Shown here in pieces: positions 45,601 through 57,300 of a stretch of DNA of 64,000 bases. The stretch is from positions 2,790,001 to 2,854,000 of the forward strand of contig JAZGTN010000035.1 in assembly GCA_037783415.1 (NCBI GenBank), in the 5' to 3' direction. The notes below the pieces were generated by a model that was not told the origin of the DNA, made no database searches, and worked only from the letters and a program-made list of their open reading frames with translations. This stretch comes from Leptasterias polaris. Taxonomy: Eukaryota; Echinodermata; Asteroidea; Forcipulatida; Asteriidae. Position numbers and translations under genes: made by a program. The stretch's first letter is position 1. Every line of letters begins with the position of its first letter.

Positions 45601-48600
45601 CTGAATTTGTTTGCTACCCACTGTTGGGTCGATTTGTCCTAAATTAAGGGAGATAAATTGCCTGTCAGATACGGCAGAGGGATAACAAATTACAGGGATG
45701 AGATTCTTCATGGTGTTTTTTCAGTTCAGACTTTTTAAAATCTCCGAATTTGGCAAACTGACTTTTGAACCTTTCACTTTCCAACATTTAAATATGAAGT
45801 TTTGAAGATTTTGAAATGAAATAAAACAGTTTTTGATTACTATTTTGCTTTGTGTCACATCTTTCTTAAATTTTGTAATATGCCTTGCGTACGTGCACGC
45901 TGCACTTTGTAATTTTGTAATATGCCTTGCGTACGTGCACGCTGCACTTTTTAATTTTGTAATATGCCTTGCGTACGTGCACGCTGCACTTTTTAATTTT
46001 GTAATATGCCTTGCGTACGTGCACGCTGCACTTTTTAATTTTGTAATAATCTCATCCCTGAAATTCAGTTGGTTAAAATAAAATAAAATAAATATTGTAC
46101 AATGTAGATAACTTTGTTTGTTTACATACTAAATTACTATATTTTACCTGAGAAAATAGAATTAACGGTTGCAAACTGCTAATTACCACTGCAGCAGGGG
46201 GTTCAGTAATTTACCTGATCACACACACACAGGGCTCTTCCTCCAGCCACACCCAGGCAACACATGGAACAAGTCTGTCCAAATGAGGCATACAGTACTA
46301 CGTGTCCCATTGCATTGGGCATGCAGACTAACTGCACATGCTTGTTTAAATTTCCCACCAAGTGGTTTTCAGCAATAAGAAACATGCACATGGTCATGTG
46401 TACAAAGGTCAAGCTGGACTGATCCACACCCGGAAAAGGGGTGTGGTGGGTGTGTGAGGGGAAGGTTGTTCCAATAGGAAACTTGTGTACAAGGGTCAAG
46501 CTGGACTCGCCCACTCCCTGTTAAGGGGGTGTGGTTGGTGATGGGGAAAGACTGTACCAAAGAAATTGGAAGGGTAGAAGGGGAAGCTGAGGGACGGTTT
46601 CTGCTAGAGTATGATATTTCTTTAAAACTAAAGGATCCTCAAGAATGGATTCATTTAGACTTTAAACAAAAATAATACAATTGAAAAAGATTTGAAATGT
46701 ACATGTACATGTACATGTACATGCAACTAATATATTGTCTTACAAAAAGTACTTTAAGCAAGTGAAAAAATGTTTATTCATTGTATTGTAGAATTTCAAA
46801 ATTTCAAATTTTTCTGAAGTGAAAGATATTAGATTAGACAAGACTTAGCTTATCTTACCCAATGATGCTGTCATCAACCATGTCAACACCTTGACATTGA
46901 CATTGATCATTTTAATCCACAAAACCACAGGGCTTGTAACTCAAAGTTTTCACTGCCGACCAGAAATTTTTTATCAGACCAAATCTAAAAAAGACAAAAT
47001 TTCGACACAGTTTAACATAGAAATTGTTTTGAGCTGGACCAGCACTAAGGTTTATCATTTAAGTCTCATATTAGTTAGTCTTGGCCCAAGACGTCAGTGA
47101 TCGATAGTGGATAGTGTACTGCGCTCAGTTACAACTCGTTATAGCGCGCCCTCTTGTGGCTTGAATTAACCAACTTGACTAGCTCTCACTTGTCAAGTTG
47201 GTTAATTCAAGCCACAAGAGGGCGCGCTATAATGAGTTGTAACCGAGTCACTGACGTTTTGGGCCAAGACTACATGTTGGTAAGAGGTATGCTTTGATGC
47301 TCAACAGAATTGATTATCAGATTTGAAGTCAACATGTGAACTACTTTTTTGTTAAAGAATGTATTACACAGTGAGGTATTAGGCCAAATAAACAAAAATA
47401 CGGTCAGTTGATCGTCCTGATTTTTCCAAAAAGAGGAGGATGAGGGCCTTTTTATTTTTTATTTTTATTTTTTTTTCCAAGATGGCCGCCAAGTATTTCA
47501 ATTCAAACAGGCCACCAATTCTTCAGTTTGAAATCACCGCTAACTTTCTTTATATCTATTTGTTGCATGAGGTAAGTTTACATCAAAAGTTAAAATATAT
47601 ATGTCAAGGGTGGATTAAAAATACAAACAAATTATTATTTTTTTTTAGGAAAAAACAAAAAAAGAAAGAAAAAGATGCGCCCTCAAAAAAGGATGCGGGC
47701 GGGGATGATCAACTGGTATTTTTTTTTACTTGGCCTTATTACTCAATTAAACAAATACAAGACTGCTAGACTAGTCCAGTCATGAATGTACTGGCCCAAT
47801 GCTAAAATCACTGGCCTTGGCGGCCTTGGGCCTGTGGTTCTGTGTCAATTTGGAGCCCTGATCTTTCCTCACTTTGATTTTTCCTATATTATATAAAGTT
47901 TGTATTTGGAAGGTCTGGCTTTAAATTAAACTGATGACTGATGTCATGCAAAACGATCTCTATTGATTGATCTCAAAATATAATAGAGAAACACCCAAGG
48001 TCGGAATAACAATAAAAGCTCACAAATTCCAACTCAACTGGGACCTTGGTGTAGAGCATAAACAGGTTATGTTTTTCCTGAAAAAAACCCCCAAAAAACA
48101 AAAACAAGTTTGCTTCTACTCAGGACTGATGACTCCATATTCTGTGATTTATTTCAGGGTATGATAGAGTCCGTCAAGCAAGCTATAGTGTTACTTCAGT
48201 TAGCAAAGGTAGGTTTTCCACTTATCGTTGATCATTTTAAAAACATTCTGCTGTCAAACTTTGTTGAACCTTGGGGTTTTTTTTTCTCAATGAAATTTTT
48301 ATCTGGAATAGTGTTTATTTGAAATAAAGCCTGTGCCAGAGGTTTATGGTTATGTAGGATTTGAAGCTTTGGGTGGTGGGAGTACAATCAAGTGAGGTTT
48401 GCGGTGACATCATTTTTCCCCTTTTTTTTTTCTCTGTCTTTAAAAAAAATTCTCCTTTTACTCTTTAAGAAATGTTTAATATTGTGAAGCGCCTCGGGGT
48501 TGGTTCAGCATGAGGCGCTCAATAAATCTCATTATTATTATGTGTTAAATCTCTTTTTATTAGTGGTGGTTCTGAGCAGAACCGGTGGTTTAACAACTCA

Positions 48601-51600
48601 AAGTTTCGATCAGTATGCTCTGATAGTCTTCAGGAGAATGTTTATGGTTTTGCAGTATCTTGATCTTGTACGGGTGTAGGTGGAAATCTTTATTTTATTA
48701 GAATTTAAGTCAAACTTTACAAAAGTCAAAGGTGTTAGATTCAAATTTCAAACGAAATTGCCGTTCATTTTGTTTCTATTTTACCAAAGTTGAATTGTAA
48801 GCAGCCCAAAGAATACTATCTTATCAAGTTGAGGTCAAAGGTTACATCAGACAGAGTTACACTTGGCAATATGTGATTAGCATGGCTGTTTAAAAACCAT
48901 TTCAAAGTCTCCGCTCATCACACAATGTTTAGGGTTTGTACTCTTCAGTCTTCAAATTATACACATTATTCAAGGATGAGAAATTTCAGACTTTTATCTG
49001 AATGAAGACTTTTTAAAGTCAACCTGAAAATCAGCCGTTAATTGTTCCACATATAAAGAACTCCTGCTCTTTGATGTCTTATGCTGAGGGTACTGTTTCT
49101 AAAAGCTCCTTGCAATCTATAACTCCAGGGGTTACTTACTAACAAGTGGAAATTCCAACATTTCAACATACCTCCTAAAATTTTGATTCTAGTTTCAGAC
49201 TGTTTTGTCAGCAATGACACTCACCCCTGATTATTGAATGTTTTATGGATTCAAACTTGCTGTTTCATTCACCACAATTGTCATTCTCTTTTTCATAACC
49301 ATTACACACACAGTCCACCATTATATGGCCTGTTAAGAGAGTCAATGTGAGTACATGAACACATCAAGTCATTGTACAAACTTAAGGCACACATGCAACC
49401 CATTCCCATTCCTGTAGCTCATTCCCTGGACCACAATCTATATCAAGTTTGGCACCGAAGTCACAAGAACTTTAGAAAAAAGTAGCCCTAACGATGCTTG
49501 AACCCAAACTGAAATGAGGGAATCACATCAAGTTTTATTTAAAAGAAAATTACATTATTGGGTTTTAATTCCCATCCTCTAGTTTTCAAGAATCACGCCT
49601 TACAAATAACCTGTGATAGTTTCATCAAATTCGGTAATCTTGTTCTAGAAAAAAAAAAAAACTTTCAATAACCAACTTGTGAACGTTTTGTTTTAGTGAA
49701 GACACATAAAAGCAGTTGATGTTGCTTATTTTGATTGTGGCAATCAATATAAGCAATTGACTTTGACAGTATCTCAGGCAGTGACAAATTCTTTAAATTC
49801 GTTGATCAAATTCTAGAGACAGCAGCGACAAATAGTTTCTGTTTTGTTATGTTCATTCATTTGCTTATTTTTCTTGCGGCAATTAAAATAAGCAACAAGG
49901 GTCTTTAAATGCTATTTCCCTCAATTTTGATGTTATTGAAGATGGGAATATTTCTCAAGAGTTTTGGTACTTTTATCAAATTTTTTTTCTCCAAAATTGA
50001 CTGATCATGGACTTTGCCATTTTCGACTTGATGAACTGCAAGTCTATGAGAGTCAGAATGAGGCTCTGGTGCAAAATAATCTGGTGCTTAATACAGGAAT
50101 TGTAAAGTGACTGAACTTTATGGTGATTTTGTTCATTTTGTTATTGGGAACTAGATTTTGAGTTTTGTGTAAGGTCAATTAGTTTGTAAAGACAAACTTG
50201 AGAATTTGATAAATTTTATCAAATTTCTGGATCTACATTGTACAAATGAAGAAATTTTCAGTCAAACTTGATGGAAGAGATGTGGTTAGAATGGACTACT
50301 TTTTTATGTGGATGTACACAGCATGCATAATAAGGGCATGATTTGAATATATTAAAAAATCTTCTCACTGCAACTCATGCATATTTATATATGCTAATCC
50401 ACCAGCTTGCTTGAATTATTCATGCTTTGTATAGTTTCATTCATTTCTTTTTGGCCTGTTTGAATTTATGAATGCTTTAATATTATTCCTTGAAAATATT
50501 TTGATGTGAAGTGTAAATGTTTTTATTTTTAGTATGTGTAATCCAGCCCCTCTATAGTTTTGGATCGTGGACAAAATTCTTCAACAACTCCAAGTTTTAT
50601 TTATTGTGTCTTTTCTGAACAACCAACCTTATTCTGTTGCTTACTGTCTTGTAAAAAGTTGTTTTGGTGTACACTTATTTTGAATAGTTTTGGGTTGAAC
50701 AAAGAAAATTTGACTAGAGCGGGACTTCAACCTGCAACCTCCGGATTAAAGTGCCGGCACTCTACCAACTGATCTATCTACAATTCTGGCCAAAATGCTT
50801 GGGCCGGGCATAGAGAAAAGACGGGCCACGGGACAATAAACATACCCTTCCTATTCTCCCCTCTCCCTCACTCAATGTTGATCTCCAGCTTGAGCGTAGA
50901 CCATGCAATGAGAGCCGACATTGAACTGGGGGGGCGGGGGTCCAACGAGATATGGTCGGGATTGTAGCCCTAATGTTGGCGGCCTCTCCGTTTTGCCACT
51001 ATCTTTGTTCAGTGGTGCTAGTCAGAAGCCATTCAACCATGTATTTTGTGAACATTAACTTCCCTACAAACTCTCTTTGCTATTTTTGATCTACAAGAGA
51101 AATAAAATTTTGTTTTCTTTGCACAGGCATTCTTTACTGCACAACTACACATTGGTATGCTCACATGTGGGTGTAGGGCTAAACGCTAAACTATAACCAC
51201 TCTTTAAAAAAATAAAATAAAAATTACAATATTCAGATCTTATAGATAGTTCCCAGTAGACGCCATCTTTACGGGCAAATCGCATTTTGGCTTGCAGGCG
51301 CGTCAAGTGCTCAAATTATTAACGCAGCCGCGTCGTTCACTAACCAATCATGCAATGAGTTTTGTGAAATGTGCGCGTGCTGCACGCCGTTCTCACGCGT
51401 AACGCATGACTGTGTGTTCCAAATTGCCCGTAAAGATGGCCGATTTACGTCATACTGCAACCTATCTATAGGACCTTATAGGATTCTCATAACAATTGTC
51501 ATGGCTATTATTTGTGACTTTTCTTATATGATCCTTTAGACCTAGTAAAGAATTCTTCTGATGAGACTTCTTATGAGACAATTTCTTATAAGAAGTGTAA

Positions 51601-54318
51601 ACAATCTTGAAGCAATGCTGTACAAACGTTCTTGTAGACTTGGAGCATTCTTACAAGAACTGTCTTATAAAGGAAGTGACAAAATATCTATTGTCGAGTA
51701 ATAAGCCTTAAGGAAAACTGACTGGGCAAATTTTAAACTAAAAATTGACTAGAGCGGGATTTGAACCTGCGATTAACAGATTAACGTGCCGGTGCTCTAC
51801 CAGCTGGGCTATCTATCTAGCCCTATGTTCTCGATCTCCCTAAATATCTATCCTGTAGGAAACTTGCAGTCCTATCTTTTTGGATCTATTATTATAGGAT
51901 TCCCATAGGTTTTGCAGGGGTAAAGGTTATGTTGTCTTTTAAATGCAGAAACAATTTTAAAACAACACCTGAAAATTTCACGTGATGTTTTACAGCAATG
52001 TCCCTTAACAGTGGTCTGCTGGCCAAATGCCAGACAAAACACATGAGCACCAGTCAAACTTCACTCTCAGTAGTCCCGCTGGCTAGTTCAGTGTTTGAAG
52101 GCATTCACAATAAAATATTGACCATAGTGACTAGTGAAAAAGCTGACGACAGACTATTTATAGCGTGTCGTGGCCGAGCGGTTAAGAGCACCGAACTCCG
52201 AACTCAAGCTCTGGTGTTTCTGTTCAGCAGAGTGTGGGTTCGAGTCCCGGTCGTGACACTTGTGTCCCTGAGCAAGACACTTAACTATAATTGCTTCTCT
52301 CCACCCAGGGGTAAAATGGGTACCTGTGAGGGCAGAGATGGTTCTTGTGATTGATTTAGCCTAGTAGCGCATATATTGCAGCACAGGCTGTATACTCCCC
52401 AGGGAGCTGAGAAAGATTAAAGGAATGTTATTGGCCCAATGACCAGGGCACTAATGTAAAGCGCATTGAGACGTTATTGTGAAATGCGCTATATAAGAAT
52501 TGGTTATTATTATTATTATTATTGAAATGACAAGCTAACTGGTCCCGCTGGCCAGTCACTGAAACAGGTATGGGCAAACCCTGTTTTACCACTGTTCCAG
52601 CATGAACAAGAGCAATGCATGCATTCCAGTGCCTGAAAGCATCAGTCAGTTTGTGTGGAGTTATAGATCTCTTTAGTCATGTTAGTGCACAGGATTTTTA
52701 AGAGGATCTTAAGTACAATTTCTTACACACTTCATGTTGTCTCCTCGTAGAACGCTGTGAACCCAGTGAATGGTTTTGTACAGAACGAGAACAATGCAAC
52801 TCACCATGACGACGTGAACAATGAGAACGTCCCGCCCTCCGAAAACGTCCATGTGCCCTTGGAAACCACAGGTGAGAAATACCAACTGACAGATGTGAAC
52901 TCCATCTGCCTGGATAACATTCCACTCTTTCTGGGAAAAAAAAACACAGCTTCGTTCAGACTTTGTAGACGGCATGGAACTAAAGTAAACCAAAGATAAC
53001 AAACTAAATTTCTTCAGAGTTCTTATTGTTATTATATTTTTCTGGTAATGTAACCAAGGATGCCTCATACGTGAACTTAATCACTGTAGCTCACAAGCCT
53101 GAGGAAACAAGAGTGCTTGCTATGTGAACCAGAAACACCAGGGTTAACCCCTACTCATCCATGATAAGTGTTCTGGGTTCTTTAGCGTGCACTACCAATC
53201 CTAGTACACGGGACCTTGACTTGATGCCCCATCCGAAGTGCAGAGCAATTTATGGTAAAGTATCTTGCTTAAGGACACAAGTGCCACGACTGGGACTCGA
53301 ATCCACACTCTGCTGATCACAAACACCAGAGACTGGTGCTCTTAACCGCTCGGCAAGGACGCGCTACAAAATGAATGTTACAAATGGTACCAAAGTCAGG
53401 CTTTCTTAAGTTCACTTGAAGCATTCTCTCTTCTCACACAGATACACCTCAAGACACAGAGCCAAACCACGCCTCCACCGGCAGTGTCGACTCGGCAGCA
53501 GAATGCTTTGAGGAGAACTCCTCTGGAAACCTCGCGCCGTCTCAAAGACCGATCCAGGTTATACCAAGGACTGAACACATCCCAGCGTTGTCTTATTCCA
53601 GTAGTGACGATGAAGAAGACTTCTTTGACGCGGACGAGTTTCCTGACTTAGACTTAGGGTAAGAGAGAATCCTCAATGAAGAGATCCAAGGAAGTTCCAA
53701 GGAAGTTCTTCACACACTCATGCATTTCCTTTTATGTGATGAAATTATTTTCTTCTTATATCCAAGTCCAGACAAGCTCTTTTGTAAATTACAGCCAAAA
53801 GTTGTAGATTTTTGAAGATTGATGGTACTTGCAGCTTGGGCCTCCATCTTTGCTTGGTTGTGATCAGGAGTCCCAAATCTTTTGCATATTCCTTTGAAGT
53901 ACAGGATTGGTTTATAAAAAGATAACTAGTTGAAATTTTCATGAGAATTAGTATTGTAATTAGCATGCCAGAAATACCGGGGCAACCCCGTCTCTTTACG
54001 ACAAGTGTATTGAGTTCCTATTACAGCACAGGACATACGGCCTTACCTTCCATCTGAAGGACAAAGGAAAACAGGTTGAGTGTCTTGCTCAAGGACACAA
54101 GTGTCAAGACCAGGACTCGAACCCACACTCTTAAGATCTAACCCCAACAATAAATAATCTTATTACTCTTTATCGTCAGGCCTCCAAAATCCAGGTTGCC
54201 GATCGAAGACCACGCAGAAGCAGAAGCAGAAGAAATATTCAACCCCAGTAATTATCCGTCCATTATGTATCAAGAAGATTCAGAGGAAGAAAGTAAGTGT
54301 AAACAACTCATAAAAGCA

Positions 54319-54350
<32 letters not shown>

Positions 54351-57300
54351 AACAACAACAACAACAATAAGATTAACTTGTAAACTTGCAGGAACAACCA
54401 TGTGTAAATCTCTTCCAGGAGGAGTGTTGGCTCAAAAACAAAAACAAAAGAACTGAATTGAAATCTTGGTAGAAATTCTCATCATCTAGGCCTGAGTCAC
54501 CAACAGTCAAATCAAACGGGCTCTTTCCAAAAGGATATTTTTTAGCAAAGTTTTGTTTGTTTCCTCAAATTAATTTTCCATTGCCTAAAATTGATTTGAT
54601 GTAATTTAAATTAGAAGAGTCATCTTGTTGTCAAGCTGACTCGTGAAGGTTCAACTGGTGGGTCCATGCTAATTCTTGAGTCGTCATAAATTTCACTTTT
54701 GGGGGGTTGAACAAAGACAAATTGACTAGAGAGGGACTTGGAATATGCGACCTCTGGATTAACGTGCCGGCGCTCTACCAACTGAGCTATCTAGCCCTAT
54801 GTTGGCAGTCTCCCTCTTTTTTTTTTTTTGGGGGGGGGGGGGGGGGTGCCAGTCAGAAGCCATTCAACCTGTAACTGCCGTTCAGCCAGGGGATCACACC
54901 CAAGTTTAAGATATAACCTGGGAAGCGGCAGCCAGGGGATCACTTCAAGGGGATGCAACTTTTTATTTTAAATATCAAGTAACAAACCACACAAGGGAAA
55001 CCGACTGGGTAAAATTTTTAAGTTTTGTGAGAAGAAGCGTTCTTCATCTTCATTTGATTGGATTCTTTTTACAGTGATCGATTGTGAGGAACACGGTAGC
55101 GTTATCTCCCACCTACTGTCCCAAGTACGGCTGGGGATGGACTTGACCAAGGTAGTCCTACCGACGTTCATTTTAGAGAGACGATCTCTACTTGAGATGT
55201 ATGGAGACTTCTTAGCCCACCCTGAAATCTTTGCTACGTGAGTATCAAGTTTAAAAATATCTCTGAAAGTTTGCTTATAAGTTTACGAATCAATCGTAAC
55301 CATTCAGCAGCATGGGTTGTGTACTTTGGTACAACTTGGCACAGAACTATCTGTGTAATGTGTAGATTTAACCACATAATATATTGACATCTATCAGTCA
55401 GTACTACAATGGTTGATATTGAATGGTCAGACAGTAGGAGGGTTGACTGTGGACTGTGTACTGTACTGTCTCCTCAACTCCTGAATGTATATTACTTGTT
55501 TCTTACCTTCACAGTATCTCAGATTTAGAGAGTCCAAAGGACAGGATTGTTCAAGTTGTCAAGTGGTTCATGTCTGCATTCCACGCGGGTCGCAAAGGCT
55601 CTGTTGCCAAGAAGCCTTATAACCCGATCCTGGGAGAAATCCTACGCTGCTGGTGGGACCTGGGAACGGAAAATGGACAGAGCAACAGCAATGAGGTTTG
55701 TTTGTCGCCATCGTTTTCTTTACTGTTAGATATTCCTGAATGCGTGAAAATCCAACAGCATAATGAGAGAATACTGTTTAAAACAGCCAAGAACCAGTCA
55801 AAATGCTGTCCAACTAGTCTGGCTAGCTAGTTTATTGAGCTCCCACTGCTACATGTAAATCACTGATTGTTTATTATCCCACAGTGATGAAAGCAAACCA
55901 TAAAACATGAACCATTGAAAAAGCTGGTGGACGAGTGAAATGACAAGCTAACTGGTCCCCCTGGCTAGTCACTGAAAAGTTTAAGGGCAAACCTTAAACG
56001 CTGAGACAAAAGCCAAAGAGCTGTGATAATATTAGGTGTGACCTTTTCCTCTGTCAGACTGTAGGTGCTGAAGGACCTGTTCCCTGGGCATCAAAGGACC
56101 AAGTGGCATACATAGCTGAACAAGTATCCCACCACCCTCCTAGTAAGTCTCATGGCTTCATGTTAAGGCACCAGACTAGAACTTGCATTCAAAAGGTTGC
56201 GGGTTCGAATCCCACACCCCAATGTTCAGTATCGTTAGTGGTGATGCACCAGACTGTAAGACTTGCAATCACCAGGTTGTGGGTTCGAACTCCAGGCAGC
56301 AGAAATTTCAAAATGCACAGTATCGTTGGTGGTACGGCACAAGAATAAAAGACTTGCATTCAAAAGGTTGTGGGTTTGAATCCCAAGCAGCTAAATTTCA
56401 CAATGTACAGTACTGTTGTTGGTGATACACCAGACTGTAAAACTTGCAATCACAAGGTTGTTGGTTCGAACTCCAAGCAGCTGAATTTCCAAAATGCACA
56501 GTATCGTTGGTGGTTAGGCACCAGATTGTAGTACTTGCAATCACAGAGTTGTGGGTTCGAACCCCAAGCACCCGAAATTCACAATGCCAATTGCCAGCGT
56601 GGCTTTACCCTTGGATGTAGGTCTTTGTTCCATACATTAGGATGTTTGTTTGTTGGGGTGTTGGTTTGTTTGTTTGTTTGTTTGTTATCGGTGAAGCATG
56701 GAGACAGAATCTCACTTTAGGAGAGTGTAACATAATGAATTGTTAATCAGCATAACTATTATTTTGTTCTTCTCAGTATCGGCCTTCTATGCAGAACACT
56801 ACAACAAGCAGATGTCTATCAATGCCCATATATGGACCAAATCAAAGTTCCTTGGTCTTTCGATTGGCGTGGAGAACGTCGGTCAAGGTAATGATCAATC
56901 AAAAGACCCGGACTTCTAAAACTTGCCCAGCTGGACAAAAAAGTGCTGTACAAAATAATAAGTGAAGAATACACTTTGAAAAAACAAACAAACACAAAGC
57001 AGCAGGAAGTGCTCTATGAATGTTACAAATAGATAGATACACACAAAAATGTGAATTGCCTGATGCTTTGACTCTAGCAGAGACTTTATCGAAAACACAA
57101 CAAGTATATTAAGGTAACAGAAACAGTCAGGTGAAATGGTGCTTGAAAAGAAAAGAGGCAGAATGCCATTTAGAAGAAGTAGAATATGCACAATGCACAA
57201 AGGAAAGAACTCGGGAAGGAGAGTAGGATTTGGGTGGGGGGAGCTGGCTTGTATAACAACAAAGATAAAAACACAAAGGACAAAATCAAAGGTGGGAAAA

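Larger units (their letters stand above)
47076..47272. mobile_element. Long palindrome / foldback MITE with paired CTCF-like motifs
   Basis: Outer arms TAGTCTTGGCCCAAGACGTC and its complement end at 47272. Inner arms of about 54 bp (CAGTTACAACTCGTTATAGC... and ...ATAATGAGTTGTAACCG) differ at one noted position and flank a spacer of about 12 bp (TAGCTCTCACTT). The left side carries about 25 bp not matched on the right. No ORF. Confidence 0.85.
43344..48157 (+). other. OSBPL9 intron 5 (4.8 kb)
   Basis: Contains a broken SINE (43366-43970), T-rich degenerate repeats (44565-44925), the 42-bp minisatellite (45865-46046), an ATGTAC repeat, the palindrome with CTCF-like motifs (47076-47272), and the candidate alternative first exon (47482-47571/47715). 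Confidence 0.6.
48209..52750 (+). other. OSBPL9 intron 6 (4.5 kb)
   Basis: Contains a short SINE-like tail (about 48480-48540), a hammerhead-like core (48604-48633), two SINE family 2 copies, a SINE family 1 copy inserted in the 'actagccagc' repeat, and A/T-rich DNA. No exon seen. Confidence 0.6.

Noticed and set aside
45833..46081. 82-codon ORF with a 14-residue repeat
   Set aside because: It is the translation of a 42-bp minisatellite; the period alone keeps the frame open.
47651..47715. Separate Lys-rich exon starting after TTTTTTTTAG
   Set aside because: Spliced from any phase-0 donor it hits TGA within 20 codons; plausible only if joined unspliced to the upstream ORF.
52161..52260. Functional tRNA-Leu/Ser gene
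   Set aside because: Good A and B boxes, but the same head plus body occurs about ten times in the window with a TTATTAT tail, as in a SINE.
56149..56585. CRISPR-like array
   Set aside because: Repeats are imperfect, the 'spacers' are themselves part of the repeat, and the setting is an animal intron.
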